NCBI RefSeq assembly: GCF_947090775.1
Contig: NZ_OX352321.1
Coordinates: forward strand, 1-64,000
Length of the DNA: 64,000 nucleotides
Source of the DNA: Pseudarthrobacter sp. MM222
GTDB taxonomy: Bacteria; Actinomycetota; Actinomycetes; Actinomycetales; Micrococcaceae
Direction: 5' to 3'
Shown here: positions 1-12,339 of the stretch, piece by piece
How the letters are laid out: each line of letters begins with the position of its first letter
Position numbering within the stretch: position 1 is the first letter of the stretch
The notes under the pieces: model-generated
What the model saw: the letters and a program-made list of their open reading frames with translations, nothing else
The model's database searches: none
What the model was told of the DNA's origin: nothing
Position numbers and translations under genes: made by a program

Positions 1-1422
1 ATGACAGTAGACGAAGCCAACCAAGCCAACACTGTCGGAAGTTCCTGGCGGCGGGTAGTGAGTCTCCTCGAGAACGACCACCGTGTAACACCTCGGCAGC
101 GCGGCTTTGTCATCCTCGCCCAGGCGCAGGGACTGATCGGTTCGACCCTCCTGGTAGCGGTTCCGAATGAGCTGACCCGTGAGGTACTCCAGACCCAGGT
201 GAAGGAAGCCCTCGACGACGCCCTCCGCAACGTATTCTCGGATGAGATCCGCTGCGCCATCGATGTCGACACCGATCTGGTTCCGTTGCACACCGAGCCG
301 GAGCCCGCCGTCGAACTCACCCTTGCGGCCGACCCGACCGTCGAACTGAAGCCGCAGCCGATGCTGCCAAGCACTTCCCACGAATTTGGCCGGCTCAATC
401 CGAAGTATGTCTTCGACACCTTCGTGATCGGTTCGTCCAACCGGTTCGCCCACGCCGCTGCCGTGGCAGTGGCCGAGGCGCCGGCCAAGGCCTACAACCC
501 GCTTTTCATCTACGGCGACTCGGGCCTGGGCAAGACCCACCTGTTGCACGCGATCGGGCATTACGCCCGACGGCTCTACAGCGGCATCCGGGTCCGGTAT
601 GTGAACTCCGAGGAATTCACCAACGACTTCATCAACTCCATCCGCGACGATGAGGGCACCAGCTTCAAGACCACCTACCGCAACGTCGACGTGCTGCTGA
701 TCGATGACATCCAGTTCCTGGCCGGCAAGGACCGGACGCTGGAGGAGTTCTTCCACACGTTCAACGCCCTGCACAACAACAACAAGCAGGTCGTCATCAC
801 CTCGGACCAGCCGCCCAAGCTGCTGGCCGGCTTCGAGGACCGGATGAAATCACGCTTCGAGTGGGGCCTGCTGACCGACATCCAGCCGCCGGAACTTGAG
901 ACCCGTATCGCCATCCTCCGGAAAAAGGCCCTCAGCGAAGGCCTGTCCGCCCCGGACGACGCCTTGGAGTACATTGCCTCGAAGATTTCCAGCAACATCC
1001 GCGAACTCGAAGGGGCCCTGATCCGCGTCACGGCCTTTGCCAGCCTGAACCGCCAGCCCGTCGACGTGGCCCTGGCCGAGATGGTGCTCAAGGACCTCAT
1101 CACCGATGACGGAGCCCAGGAAATTACCTCGGCGCAGATCCTCACCCAGACGGCCGACTACTTCAAGCTCAGCATGGAAGAGCTCTGCAGCAAGTCGCGG
1201 ACCAGGACGCTGGTGACCGCCCGGCAGATCGCCATGTACCTCTGCCGCGAGCTCACCGACATGTCCCTACCGAAGATCGGGCAGGAGCTCGGAGGCCGGG
1301 ACCACACCACGGTGATCCACGCGGACCGCAAGATCCGTGAGCTGATGGCCGAACGGCGTGTGATCTACAACCAGGTCACCGAGCTGACCAACAGGATCAA
1401 GCAACAGCAGCGCAATTCCTGA
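1..1422 (+). CDS. dnaA: Chromosomal replication initiator protein DnaA
   Basis: DnaA binds DnaA boxes at the origin, melts DNA and loads the helicase. The 473-residue protein shows a short N-terminal domain I, a variable acidic and proline-containing linker (about 90-125), and an AAA+ domain with Walker A GDSGLGKT at 172-179 and Walker B VLLIDDIQF at 231-239. The C-terminal box-binding domain carries the DnaA signature GGRDHTTVIH at 431-440. The window starts exactly at its ATG, so its promoter and any upstream boxes are not visible. The box-rich intergenic region and dnaN follow directly, the normal actinobacterial arrangement. Identification is secure. Confidence 0.99.
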   Translation: MTVDEANQANTVGSSWRRVVSLLENDHRVTPRQRGFVILAQAQGLIGSTLLVAVPNELTREVLQTQVKEALDDALRNVFSDEIRCAIDVDTDLVPLHTEPEPAVELTLAADPTVELKPQPMLPSTSHEFGRLNPKYVFDTFVIGSSNRFAHAAAVAVAEAPAKAYNPLFIYGDSGLGKTHLLHAIGHYARRLYSGIRVRYVNSEEFTNDFINSIRDDEGTSFKTTYRNVDVLLIDDIQFLAGKDRTLEEFFHTFNALHNNNKQVVITSDQPPKLLAGFEDRMKSRFEWGLLTDIQPPELETRIAILRKKALSEGLSAPDDALEYIASKISSNIRELEGALIRVTAFASLNRQPVDVALAEMVLKDLITDDGAQEITSAQILTQTADYFKLSMEELCSKSRTRTLVTARQIAMYLCRELTDMSLPKIGQELGGRDHTTVIHADRKIRELMAERRVIYNQVTELTNRIKQQQRNS

Positions 1423-2015
1423 TCTGATTCCTGGCCTAACCGGCCGCGCACTCTTACCTTATTAACAGGGGCCTGTGGACAACCCTGTGGATAGTTAAGG
1501 GGACAACCGCGGTTAATGGGCTTAAAACCCTTAAGGCAGCTGTGGATCAACCGGCAGGCCGAAAATGTTATCCCCATCCACAGGGTGTTTAAAACCTGCT
1601 TCACCCACAGTCCATGAACAGGGCTGAACCGCGGAACCGCACCGCGATACGGGGTTATCCACAGTTTCCACAGCAGTTATTAACACTACTAATCCCAAGA
1701 AAATGAAATTCCCTCAAATAACAGTTTCGATCCGCCCCCTCGAGCTGGCCAGGCCCGTCCCGGACCAGGAGCGCAAACCGGGCTACGGGCCGCCGAGCTG
1801 AACCACACTGATGTAACCCGGGGATGGGAGAAACGCGTTCCTTGGGGCTAAGCTGTCTGCAGTGCGTCCGTCCCGGGCTTCATTCGTGGTCCCAGCTGGC
1901 CGTGGCCCCGGGCAGCAGGCACGTCTCTTGTTGACGGAGTTCGGCCACCCCGCTGAACGCCGCGACAGCCCAGCGATTTAGCGATGACAGCAGTAATGAA
2001 AGGCGGCACCCTTCC
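1423..2015. other. Replication origin oriC (dnaA-dnaN intergenic region)
   Basis: This 593-bp gene-free region holds a cluster of DnaA boxes. Perfect boxes are TTGTCCACA on the minus strand (1474-1482) and TTATCCACA on the plus strand (1655-1663). One-mismatch boxes lie at 1486-1494 (minus, CTATCCACA), 1541-1549 (minus, TGATCCACA) and 1568-1576 (plus, TTATCCCCA). Weaker ones are at 1574-1582 and 1664-1672, and TTATTAACA occurs at 1459-1467 and 1677-1685. An A+T-rich block (about 1676-1723) directly after the last boxes is the best candidate for the unwinding element. The 3' part (1740-2015) is G+C-rich and probably holds the dnaN promoter, which I could not pin down. Confidence 0.9.
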
Positions 2016-3140
2016 GTGAAGTTCAGAGTCGAACGGGACGTCCTGGCAGAAGCCGTGACCTGGACCGCCCGGTCGTTGTCTCCGCGGCCGCCCGTACCGG
2101 TACTTTCCGGGCTGCTCCTGAAGGCCGAAGCCGGAACCGTGAGTCTCTCGAGCTTCGACTACGAAACGTCGGCCAGGCTGGAAATCGGCGCTGACATCAC
2201 CACCGAAGGCACCATCCTGGTGTCCGGGCGGCTCCTTGCAGACATCTGCCGCAGCCTGCCCTCAGCGCCGGTGGACGTCGAGACCGACGGCAACAAAGTC
2301 ACGCTGACCTGCCGCCGGAGCAGCTTCCACCTCGCGACGATGCCGGAAGCTGAATACCCGCCGTTGCCGGCACTGCCTCCGATCAGCGGCACGGTTCCCG
2401 GGGACTCGTTTGCGCAGGCCGTCTCCCAGGTGATCATCGCCGCCAGCAAGGACGACACCCTGCCGATTCTCACCGGCGTGCGGATGGAAATCGAAGACGA
2501 TCTCATCACCCTCCTCGCGACGGACCGCTACCGGCTGGCGATGCGCGAAGTGCCCTGGAAACCAGTCACCCCCGGAATTTCCACGAGTGCCCTGGTGAAA
2601 GCCAAAACCCTCAATGAAGTAGCCAAGACTCTCGGCGGCAGCGGGGAGATCAACCTCGCCCTCGCTGACGACGACAGCAGGCTCATCGGTTTTGAGAGCG
2701 GTGGCCGTACCACCACCTCGCTTCTGGTCGACGGCGACTACCCTAAGATCCGCTCGCTTTTCCCGGATTCCACGCCGATCCACGCGACGGTACAGACCCA
2801 GGAACTGGTCGACGCCGTGCGGCGCGTCTCGCTCGTGGCCGAACGCAACACCCCGGTCCGTCTTGCCTTCACCCAGGGCCAGCTGCACCTCGATGCCGGC
2901 ACCGGTGAAGACGCCCAGGCCTCGGAAGAACTTGAGGCCCAGCTCACGGGGGAAGACATCACCGTGGCCTTCAATCCGCACTACCTGGTGGAGGGCCTGA
3001 GCGTGATCGAAACCAAGTACGTCCGGTTCTCCTTTACCTCGGCGCCCAAGCCGGCCATGATCACCGCCCAGCACGACGCCGACGGCGAAGATCAGGGCGA
3101 TTACCGCTACCTCGTCATGCCGGTCCGCCTGCCCAACTAG
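2016..3140 (+). CDS. dnaN: DNA polymerase III beta subunit (sliding clamp)
   Basis: The beta clamp forms a ring dimer that tethers DNA polymerase III and repair enzymes to DNA. The 374-residue protein has the usual family length and the three-fold repeated clamp architecture (about 1-120, 128-250, 255-374). It opens with MKFRVERDVLAEAVTWTARS and ends with the conserved RYLVMPVRL stretch that lies at the partner-binding pocket. It starts at a GTG and lies 593 bp downstream of dnaA with the origin between them. gnd follows about 100 bp later on the same strand. Confidence 0.98.
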   Translation: MKFRVERDVLAEAVTWTARSLSPRPPVPVLSGLLLKAEAGTVSLSSFDYETSARLEIGADITTEGTILVSGRLLADICRSLPSAPVDVETDGNKVTLTCRRSSFHLATMPEAEYPPLPALPPISGTVPGDSFAQAVSQVIIAASKDDTLPILTGVRMEIEDDLITLLATDRYRLAMREVPWKPVTPGISTSALVKAKTLNEVAKTLGGSGEINLALADDDSRLIGFESGGRTTTSLLVDGDYPKIRSLFPDSTPIHATVQTQELVDAVRRVSLVAERNTPVRLAFTQGQLHLDAGTGEDAQASEELEAQLTGEDITVAFNPHYLVEGLSVIETKYVRFSFTSAPKPAMITAQHDADGEDQGDYRYLVMPVRLPN

Positions 3141-3243
3141 CTCGCAGCGGTAGTCGTTATGCGCCCTCGTAACGACTACAAACGCGAGTCAGTTGGGTGA
3201 CGACGACCACCTGAAGCAGACAGCGCAGAAAAGAGTTAACACC

Positions 3244-4128
3244 GTGCACATCGGACTTATCGGCCTTGGCAAAATGGGTTTCAACATGCGTGAACGGCTG
3301 CGCGCGGGTGGAATCGACGTTACCGGCTTTGATCGGAACCCGGACGTAACCGATGTCGCGAGCGTGGATGAGCTGATCGCCGCCGTTCCGGCGCCCCGTC
3401 TGATCTGGGTCATGGTCCCGTCCGGCGAGATCACCGATGCGGTCATCACCGAGCTCGGCACCAAACTCGACGCCGGCGACCTCGTGATCGACGGCGGGAA
3501 CTCACGCTTCACCGAGGACCAGAAACACGGCGCAGCCCTGGCCGAAAAGGGCGTCCGCTTTGCCGATTGCGGAGTTTCCGGCGGCGTCTGGGGCCTCCAG
3601 AACGGTTACGGACTGATGGCCGGCGGCGATCCCGCCGACATCGAACGGGCCCTGCCGGTTTTCGATGCGCTGCGCCCCGAAGGCGACCGGGCGGACAGCT
3701 TCGTCCACGTCGGCGGCGTCGGTGCCGGGCACTACGCCAAGATGGTCCACAACGGGATCGAGTATGGCCTGATGCAGGCGTACGCGGAAGGCTACGAACT
3801 CCTCGCGGCCAAGGACATCGTCACCGACCTTCCGGGAACGTTCCGGGCCTGGCAAAAGGGCACGGTTGTCCGCTCCTGGCTGCTGGATCTTATGGTCAAG
3901 GCCTTGGACGAGGATCCCGGACTGGTGTCGATCGATGACTACGTCGAGGATTCCGGCGAGGGACGCTGGACCGTGGAAGAGGCCATCGCCAACGCCGTTC
4001 CCGCGCCGGCCATTACGGCAGCGCTATTTGCCCGGTTCTCATCCCGCGAGGACAGCTCGCCGGCCATGAAGATGGTTTCCGCTTTGCGCCACCAGTTCGG
4101 CGGGCATGCCACCCGTCCGGCTAAATAG
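3244..4128 (+). CDS. gnd: 6-phosphogluconate dehydrogenase, decarboxylating (short type)
   Basis: The enzyme oxidises and decarboxylates 6-phosphogluconate to ribulose 5-phosphate in the pentose phosphate pathway. It starts with a Rossmann motif GLGKMGFNM and carries the 6PGDH signature CGVSGGVWGLQNGYGLMAGG and HNGIEYGLMQAYAEGYELL with the catalytic Lys/Asn region. At 294 residues it belongs to the short dehydrogenase type rather than the roughly 470-residue one. I chose the GTG at 3244 because the Rossmann strand begins right there; an in-frame ATG at 3193 would add 17 unconserved residues. Its place between dnaN and recF is common in actinobacteria. Confidence 0.93.
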   Translation: MHIGLIGLGKMGFNMRERLRAGGIDVTGFDRNPDVTDVASVDELIAAVPAPRLIWVMVPSGEITDAVITELGTKLDAGDLVIDGGNSRFTEDQKHGAALAEKGVRFADCGVSGGVWGLQNGYGLMAGGDPADIERALPVFDALRPEGDRADSFVHVGGVGAGHYAKMVHNGIEYGLMQAYAEGYELLAAKDIVTDLPGTFRAWQKGTVVRSWLLDLMVKALDEDPGLVSIDDYVEDSGEGRWTVEEAIANAVPAPAITAALFARFSSREDSSPAMKMVSALRHQFGGHATRPAK

Positions 4129-4154
4129 TCCTGCCCTGAAATCCTGAAGCCGGC

Positions 4155-5360
4155 GTGTACCTAGAACAACTCTCGCTCACTGATTTCCGCAGTTACGCCC
4201 AGGTGGACCTCAGCCTGGAGCCCGGCGTGACCGTCCTGGTGGGATCCAACGGCATCGGCAAGACCAACCTGATGGAAGCCATCGGCTACCTTGCCACGCT
4301 CAGTTCGCACCGGGTCAGTTCGGACGCGCCACTGCTGCGCTTCGACACGGAACGGGCCCTGATCCGGGCCAGGCTGGTCCGCGGTGAGCAGTCGACGGTG
4401 CTGGAACTCGAAATCAATGCGGGCCGGGCCAACCGCGCCCGCATCAACCGCAGCAACCCTGTCCGCGCCCGCGACATCCTGGGGATCTGCCAGACGGTGC
4501 TCTTTGCCCCGGAAGACCTGGCCCTGGTGAAGGGCGATCCCTCCAGCCGCCGTCGCTTCCTGGACGAGCTGCTGGTCAGTCTTATGCCCCGCCACGCCGC
4601 GACGCGCGGTGACTATGACCGGGTGCTCAAGCAGCGCAACGCCCTGCTCAAATCCTCGCGCACCGGCAAGTTCACGGCGGGCCACGAAGCAACCCTGGAT
4701 GTGTGGGATCAGCACATGGCCAGGGCCGGTGCCGAACTCCTGCACGCCAGGCTCGAACTTGTGGAACGGCTCCGCCCGCACCTACAGAGCGCCTATGCCC
4801 AGCTCACCGACGGGTCCAAAGAGGCCGGCGCCGTCTACCGTTCGACGCTCCAGGGTGCAGTCGAGGACGACGGCGCCGTTGGCGCGGCAGCCATCACGGC
4901 ACCTGGTGGCACACCCGTTGAGGATCTACGCGACTTGTCTGTCGCCGAACTCACCGAACGCTACGTCCAGGCCTTCGCCGGATCGCGCCGCAAGGAGCTG
5001 GAACGCGGCATTTCCCTCGTCGGGCCGCATCGGGATGAGCTCGAACTGGTGCTCGGACAGGCCCCGGCGAAGGGCTACGCCTCGCATGGCGAAACCTGGT
5101 CCATGTGTCTTTCCCTGCGGCTCGCCTCGTACTACGTGATGCTGGATGATGCGCGTACCGGCGGGTCGGCTCCCATTCTGATCCTGGACGATGTTTTTGC
5201 CGAGCTGGACGTTCAGCGGCGGCGTAAACTGGCGGCAATAGTATCCGGCGCCGAGCAGGTGCTGGTGACGGCCGCCGTCGAGGATGACATTCCCACGGAA
5301 CTGGCCGGACGGCGGGTGAAGGTTATTCCGGGAGGAATCGATGAGCCGGCAGATCGATGA
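4155..5360 (+). CDS. recF: DNA replication and repair protein RecF
   Basis: RecF is an SMC-like ATPase that helps load RecA at gaps. The 401-residue protein has Walker A GSNGIGKTN near residues 30-38. Near the C-terminus it has an ABC-type signature region (SHGETWSMCLSLRLASYY) followed by Walker B ILILDDVFAELD. It starts with GTG. It overlaps the following dciA-like gene by four bases (ATGA at 5357-5360), which indicates translational coupling. Confidence 0.97.
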   Translation: MYLEQLSLTDFRSYAQVDLSLEPGVTVLVGSNGIGKTNLMEAIGYLATLSSHRVSSDAPLLRFDTERALIRARLVRGEQSTVLELEINAGRANRARINRSNPVRARDILGICQTVLFAPEDLALVKGDPSSRRRFLDELLVSLMPRHAATRGDYDRVLKQRNALLKSSRTGKFTAGHEATLDVWDQHMARAGAELLHARLELVERLRPHLQSAYAQLTDGSKEAGAVYRSTLQGAVEDDGAVGAAAITAPGGTPVEDLRDLSVAELTERYVQAFAGSRRKELERGISLVGPHRDELELVLGQAPAKGYASHGETWSMCLSLRLASYYVMLDDARTGGSAPILILDDVFAELDVQRRRKLAAIVSGAEQVLVTAAVEDDIPTELAGRRVKVIPGGIDEPADR

Positions 5361-5920
5361 ATAAGGATACCGACGGCGGGCTGCAACCAGGCCGCGATCC
5401 CGACGACATCGACGCTGCCCAGTCTGCGCTCAACAGAATGCGCGAGGCCGCCGCAGCGCGGGGTGAGATCCGGCGGAAGGCTCCGCCGAGGGCCGGCACC
5501 GCCGCCCCCAAACCCGGCCGCAGCGCGGGTGGAACCCGCGGATTCGGCCAATTCCACGGCACCGGTCGGGACCCCCTCGGCCTGGGAAAGGTCGTTGGGC
5601 GCCTCGTGGCCGAACGTGGCTGGTCCTCCCCGGTGGCCGTGGGATCGGTGATGGCGGAATGGGCAACGTTGGTGGGCCCGGAGATTTCCGCGCACTGCAC
5701 CCCGGAGAGTTTCGAAGACACCACGCTGCACGTCCGCTGCGATTCCACCGCCTGGGCCACGCAACTTCGCCTGTTGAGTTTCAGTCTGCTGGAGAAGTTC
5801 CGGGCGGAACTTGGCGACGGAGTCGTGACGAAGATCCAGGTGCTCGGACCGGCGGCGCCGAGTTGGCGGAAAGGCGGCCGGACCGTCAACGGGCGCGGGC
5901 CGCGGGACACCTACGGATAG
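5357..5920 (+). CDS. DUF721 (DciA-family) protein
   Basis: This 187-residue protein has a basic, disordered N-terminal half and a DUF721 domain at about 75-165, including VGSVMAEWATLVGPEISAHC and the downstream STAWATQLRLLSFSLLEKF segment. DUF721 includes DciA, the ancestral replicative-helicase loader or operator, and the actinobacterial gene is regularly found between recF and gyrB. It overlaps recF by four bases and is very probably co-expressed with it. A helicase-loading role here is inferred from family and position. Confidence 0.85.
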   Translation: MNKDTDGGLQPGRDPDDIDAAQSALNRMREAAAARGEIRRKAPPRAGTAAPKPGRSAGGTRGFGQFHGTGRDPLGLGKVVGRLVAERGWSSPVAVGSVMAEWATLVGPEISAHCTPESFEDTTLHVRCDSTAWATQLRLLSFSLLEKFRAELGDGVVTKIQVLGPAAPSWRKGGRTVNGRGPRDTYG

Positions 5921-8417
<2,497 letters not shown>

Positions 8418-8476
8418 CGGCCCTTCAGGCCAGATATTCCTAAGCCGATATATACCTGAAACGGAAAATATAGACT

Positions 8477-11158
8477 ATGAGTGACGAAACACCCGAGGTA
8501 CCGGCCGGCACCGAGCCCGTACTCGAAGGCACGGTCCTGGACAGCGACGTGCTGACCGACCGCGTTGAACAGGTGGACCTGCAGACCGAAATGCAGCGGT
8601 CCTACCTGGACTACGCCATGGCCGTTATCGTCGGCCGTGCCCTCCCCGACGTCCGCGACGGCCTCAAGCCGGTGCACCGCCGCGTGCTCTATGCGATGTT
8701 CGACGGCGGCTACCGCCCGGAGCGATCCTTCAACAAGTGTGCCCGCGTGGTCGGCGAAGTCATGGGCCAGTACCACCCGCACGGCGACACGGCCATCTAC
8801 GATGCGCTGGTGCGGCTCATCCAGGACTGGACCATGCGCTACCCGCTGGCCCTTGGGCAGGGTAACTTCGGCTCGCCCGGCAACGACGGCGCAGCCGCTC
8901 CGCGGTACACCGAAACCAAGATGGCCCCCCTTGCCATGGAAATGGTCCGCGACATCGACGAGGAAACCGTCGACTTCCAGGACAACTACGACGGCAAGAA
9001 CCAGGAACCCACCATCCTGCCGGCGCGGTTCCCGAACCTGCTCGTCAACGGCTCATCCGGCATCGCCGTAGGCATGGCCACCAACATTCCGCCGCACAAC
9101 CTCCGCGAGGTTGCCGACGGTGTCCAGTGGTATCTGGCCAACCCGACCGCCAGCCGTGAGGAACTGCTCGAAGAGCTGATCCTGCGGATCAAGGGCCCCG
9201 ATTTCCCGACCGGCGCCACAATTCTTGGCCACAAAGGCATCGAGGACGCCTACCGCACCGGGCGCGGCTCGATCACCATGCGCGCGGTGGTCAACGTGGA
9301 GGAGCTCCAGGGCCGCACCTGCCTGGTGGTCACCGAGCTGCCGTACCAGGCCAACCCGGACAATCTGGCGATCAAGATTGCCGAGCTCGTCAAGGACGGC
9401 AAGATCTCCGGCATTGCCGACCTGCGGGACGAGACGTCCGGCCGCACCGGCCAGCGCCTCGTGATCGTGCTCAAGCGCGACGCCGTCGCTAAGGTGGTGC
9501 TGAACAACCTCTACAAGCACACGCAGCTGCAGGACAACTTCGCTGCGAACATGCTGGCCATCGTTGACGGGGTGCCCCGCACCCTGAGCCTTGACGCGTT
9601 CATCCGCCACTGGGTCACCCACCAGATGGACGTCATCGCCCGCCGGACGCGCTACCGCCTCCGCAAGGCTGAAGAAGAGGCGCACATCCTGCGTGCGCTG
9701 CTCAAGGCGCTGGACGCACTTGACGAGGTCATCGCCCTGATCCGGGCCTCCAACACCACAGAAGCGGCTCGCGACGGACTGATGCAGCTGCTCGACATCG
9801 ACGAGCTCCAGGCCCGCGCCATTCTGGACATGCAGCTTCGCCGGCTGGCAGCCCTGGAACGCCAGAAAATCCAGGACCGCCACTCCGAACTCGAAGCCCT
9901 CATTGCCGAGTACAACTCGATCCTGGCCTCCGAGGAACGGCAGCGCGAGATCATCAGCACCGAGCTTGGCGAAATTGTCGCCAAGCACGGCGATGACCGC
10001 CGCACCAAGGTCCTGCTGGGCTTCGACGGTGACATGTCGATGGAAGACCTGATCCCGGAAGAGGAAATGGTAGTCACCATCACCCGTGGCGGGTACGTGA
10101 AGCGCACTCGCAGTGACAACTACCGCTCACAGCAGCGCGGCGGCAAGGGCATCAAGGGAGCGCAACTGCGCGGCGACGACGTCGTGGAGCACTTTTTCGT
10201 CACCACGACGCACCACTGGCTGCTGTTCTTCACGAACCTCGGCCGCGTATACCGGGCGAAGGCCTATGAGCTCGTGGAGGCCGGACGCGACGCGAAGGGC
10301 CAGCACGTGGCCAACCTGCTCGCGTTCCAGCCCGACGAGCACATCGCGCAGGTGCTGGACCTCCGCGATTACCAGCAGTCGCCGTACCTGGTCCTCGCCA
10401 CCAAGCGCGGCCTGGTCAAAAAGACCCGGCTCGAGGACTACGACACGAACCGTTCCGCGGGTGTGATCGCGATTAACCTGCGCGACGGCGACGAACTGGT
10501 CTCCGCCCAGCTGGTTTCTGAGAGCGATGACCTCATGCTGGTATCCCGGATGGGGCAATCCATCCGCTTCACCGCGACGGACGAGGCGCTGCGCCCGATG
10601 GGCCGGGCAACCTCCGGCGTAACGGGCATGAAGTTCCGTGAGGATGACGAACTGCTTGCCGCCGACGTCGTCCAGGACGGCTCGTTCGTGTTCGTCGTCA
10701 CGGAGGGCGGCTATGCCAAGCGCACCGCCGTTGAGGAATACCGGCTCCAGGGCCGCGGCGGCCTCGGCATCAAGGTCGGGAAGTACCAGGAGGAGCGCGG
10801 GCACCTCGTCGGTGCCTTGATTGTCCAGGAAGAGGATGAGGTCCTCGTCGTCATGGAAGGCGGCAAGGTAGTTCGGTCCTCCGTGACCGGAGTTCCTGCC
10901 AAGGGACGCGACACAATGGGCGTGATTTTTGCAAAGCCGGACAAGAACGACCGCATCATTGAGGTCGCGCGCAACAGCGAACGCGGCCTGGACACCGAGG
11001 AAGAAAGTCCGGCATCCGAGCCCGATGACGTAACGTTGGCTGGAGATACCGGATCGCACGACGGGTCCGTAGAGGCAGAATCAGTACCGGCCCCGGAGTC
11101 AGATGAGTCATCAGGCAATGCCGAGCTGGACGAAGACAACACCGGAGGTAACGAGTGA
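8477..11158 (+). CDS. gyrA: DNA gyrase subunit A
   Basis: GyrA performs DNA cleavage and rejoining in the gyrase heterotetramer. The active-site tyrosine is Tyr144 in [10 protein letters not shown]. The quinolone-determining segment reads [14 protein letters not shown]; the position equivalent to E. coli Ser83 is Thr105 and Asp87 is Asp109. The C-terminal pinwheel includes QRGGKGIKG, the GyrA box. The last 55 or so residues are a very acidic, Ser/Glu/Asp-rich tail, which makes this 893-residue subunit longer than the roughly 840-residue mycobacterial form. It overlaps the next gene by four bases (GTGA). Confidence 0.98.
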   Translation: MSDETPEVPAGTEPVLEGTVLDSDVLTDRVEQVDLQTEMQRSYLDYAMAVIVGRALPDVRDGLKPVHRRVLYAMFDGGYRPERSFNKCARVVGEVMGQYHPHGDTAIYDALVRLIQDWTMRYPLALGQGNFGSPGNDGAAAPRYTETKMAPLAMEMVRDIDEETVDFQDNYDGKNQEPTILPARFPNLLVNGSSGIAVGMATNIPPHNLREVADGVQWYLANPTASREELLEELILRIKGPDFPTGATILGHKGIEDAYRTGRGSITMRAVVNVEELQGRTCLVVTELPYQANPDNLAIKIAELVKDGKISGIADLRDETSGRTGQRLVIVLKRDAVAKVVLNNLYKHTQLQDNFAANMLAIVDGVPRTLSLDAFIRHWVTHQMDVIARRTRYRLRKAEEEAHILRALLKALDALDEVIALIRASNTTEAARDGLMQLLDIDELQARAILDMQLRRLAALERQKIQDRHSELEALIAEYNSILASEERQREIISTELGEIVAKHGDDRRTKVLLGFDGDMSMEDLIPEEEMVVTITRGGYVKRTRSDNYRSQQRGGKGIKGAQLRGDDVVEHFFVTTTHHWLLFFTNLGRVYRAKAYELVEAGRDAKGQHVANLLAFQPDEHIAQVLDLRDYQQSPYLVLATKRGLVKKTRLEDYDTNRSAGVIAINLRDGDELVSAQLVSESDDLMLVSRMGQSIRFTATDEALRPMGRATSGVTGMKFREDDELLAADVVQDGSFVFVVTEGGYAKRTAVEEYRLQGRGGLGIKVGKYQEERGHLVGALIVQEEDEVLVVMEGGKVVRSSVTGVPAKGRDTMGVIFAKPDKNDRIIEVARNSERGLDTEEESPASEPDDVTLAGDTGSHDGSVEAESVPAPESDESSGNAELDEDNTGGNE

Positions 11159-11757
11159 GTAATTCCGACTCATATTCCACGCCGAACAACGGCGGCCCGC
11201 GCCAACCGGCATCCGCGCCGGGCGTGAGCGCGCCGACACGTCCCCAGCAGCGCCCGGGCGTTCCAGTCGGCGCCGGAGCGGGGCCGCGTCCCCAGGTACC
11301 CGGTCAGCGCCCCGCGCAGGGCGGGCCGACGGCACCGGGGCAGCGTCCCGGCCAGAACCCTACCGGCCTGATCAAGCCGGCCCCCAAGGCCAAGGTGCGT
11401 CGCGCCCGGTTGCTGGTCAGCAAGGTCGAACCCTGGTCCGTCCTGAAAATGGCTTTCCTGCTCTCGGTGGCTTTGGGCATCGTGACCGTAGTGGCCGCTA
11501 TCGTGCTGTGGACTGTTCTGGACCTGACCGGCATCTTTGACCAGGTCGACAGCCTTCTGGGTACCTTGGCGGGGTCTGAGGGCGGCGGCTTTGAACTGAA
11601 GAAGGTGGCCTCGCTGGGTCAGGTGGCATCCTTTGCCGTCATCATTGCGGTGATCAATGTTGTGCTGCTGACCGCACTTTCGATGCTTTCAGCCGTGCTG
11701 TACAACATCTCCGCCACGCTGGTGGGCGGCATCGGCGTCACCCTGACGGACGACTGA
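11155..11757 (+). CDS. DUF3566 transmembrane protein
   Basis: This 200-residue protein has a low-complexity N-terminal half rich in Pro, Gly and Gln (about 1-75) and a DUF3566 domain at about 80-195. Two hydrophobic segments are visible ([20 protein letters not shown] and [19 protein letters not shown]), consistent with an inner-membrane protein whose N-terminus extends into the cytoplasm. The gene starts with GTG inside the gyrA stop (GTGA overlap), so it is translationally coupled to gyrase. Linkage to gyrA and tRNA-Ile is typical in actinobacteria. Its function is not established to my knowledge. Confidence 0.85.
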   Translation: MSNSDSYSTPNNGGPRQPASAPGVSAPTRPQQRPGVPVGAGAGPRPQVPGQRPAQGGPTAPGQRPGQNPTGLIKPAPKAKVRRARLLVSKVEPWSVLKMAFLLSVALGIVTVVAAIVLWTVLDLTGIFDQVDSLLGTLAGSEGGGFELKKVASLGQVASFAVIIAVINVVLLTALSMLSAVLYNISATLVGGIGVTLTDD

Positions 11758-11800
11758 TTCCCGCCCGTTTCCCGGATATTTTCGCGGGAAGTTCCTCGAT

Positions 11801-11830
11801 TTGAGATCGGGCCGGGATGTGCTGTACAGT
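11801..11830 (+). promoter_or_regulatory. Putative promoter of tRNA-Ile
   Basis: TTGAGA at 11801-11806 and TACAGT at 11825-11830 are separated by 18 bases and lie 25 bp before the tRNA. The match to sigma-70-type boxes is good but was judged only by eye. Confidence 0.5.
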
Positions 11831-11855
11831 CATATCTCGGCCCGATGAGGTATCG

Positions 11856-11929
11856 GGGCGTATAGCTCAGGCGGTTAGAGCGCTTCGCTGATAACGAAGA
11901 GGTCCCAGGTTCAAGTCCTGGTACGCCCA
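11856..11929 (+). tRNA. tRNA-Ile (anticodon GAT)
   Basis: A complete 74-nt cloverleaf is readable: acceptor stem GGGCGTA/TACGCCC, D-arm TAGCTCAGGCGGTTAGAG, anticodon loop CTGATAA with anticodon GAT, and a T-arm containing GTTCAAGTC. The discriminator base is A at 11929 and CCA is not encoded. The gene stands alone between gyrA-DUF3566 and the DLW-39 gene. Confidence 0.98.
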
Positions 11930-11999
11930 CGGAATCTGTACAGATTTCCGTAGAGGTTTGGTGATGGTCCGGGGTAGCCGGGACCGGAACGGGGTGCGT

Positions 12000-12116
12000 G
12001 TGAAGAAGTTGCTCGTTGTTGCAGCTACGATTGCAGGCGTCTTGCTCTACAGGAAAGTGCAGGAGTCCGAAGCCCGGAAGAATGTCTGGAGTAAATCAAC
12101 CGATACGGTTGACTAG
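12000..12116 (+). CDS. DLW-39 family small protein
   Basis: This is a 38-residue protein starting MKKLLVVAATIAGVLLYRKV from a GTG. It has one N-terminal hydrophobic helix and a short charged tail ending DTVD. Its size, the opening hydrophobic helix with the LLYRKV boundary, and its place between tRNA-Ile and tRNA-Ala downstream of gyrA match the tiny actinobacterial DLW-39 family. It is probably membrane-associated. Function is unknown. Genes of this length are easily missed by automated callers. Confidence 0.72.
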   Translation: MKKLLVVAATIAGVLLYRKVQESEARKNVWSKSTDTVD

Positions 12117-12188
12117 CCCGGATTCCCGGTCCGGAAGGGCGAAAGCTGCTCTCCGGAACTAGGGTATGATTGACGGGTTGCTTCTTAT

Positions 12189-12264
12189 GGGGGCATGGCG
12201 CAATTGGTAGCGCACCTGCTTTGCAAGCAGGGGGTTCGGGGTTCGAGTCCCCGTGCCTCCACCA
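12189..12264 (+). tRNA. tRNA-Ala (anticodon TGC)
   Basis: This is a 76-nt cloverleaf with acceptor stem GGGGGCA/TGCCTCC (one G-T pair), anticodon stem and loop around CTTTGCAAG with anticodon TGC, and T-loop GTTCGAGTC. It ends in an encoded CCA at 12262-12264, unlike the neighbouring tRNA-Ile. A TATGAT hexamer at 12165-12170 may be its -10 box. Confidence 0.98.
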
Positions 12265-12266
12265 TA

Positions 12267-12304
12267 AGAAAAGCCCCGGACCGCGAAAGCGGGCCGGGGC
12301 TTTT
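12267..12304 (+). terminator. Rho-independent terminator after tRNA-Ala
   Basis: A G+C-rich hairpin with arms AAAAGCCCCGG and CCGGGGCTTTT lies directly after the tRNA. The A and T tracts at its borders mean it could serve both strands, including the leftward cupin gene ending at 12340. Confidence 0.85.
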
Positions 12305-12339
12305 GCATGTCCGAAAGCACTCAGCTGAGCGGCCCAGCC

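Noticed and set aside
1365..1604. A minus-strand frame across the dnaA end and the origin.
   Set aside because: It runs through DnaA boxes and has no similarity to known proteins.
8418..8476. Inverted TTCAGG/CCTGAA in the gyrB-gyrA gap, considered as an operator or terminator.
   Set aside because: Arms of only six bases with a wide spacer and no T tract; likely chance.
8774..8815. GyrA Thr105 at the Ser83-equivalent position, considered as a quinolone-resistance change.
   Set aside because: Thr is a normal residue at this site in susceptible bacteria such as Campylobacter, so no resistance can be claimed.
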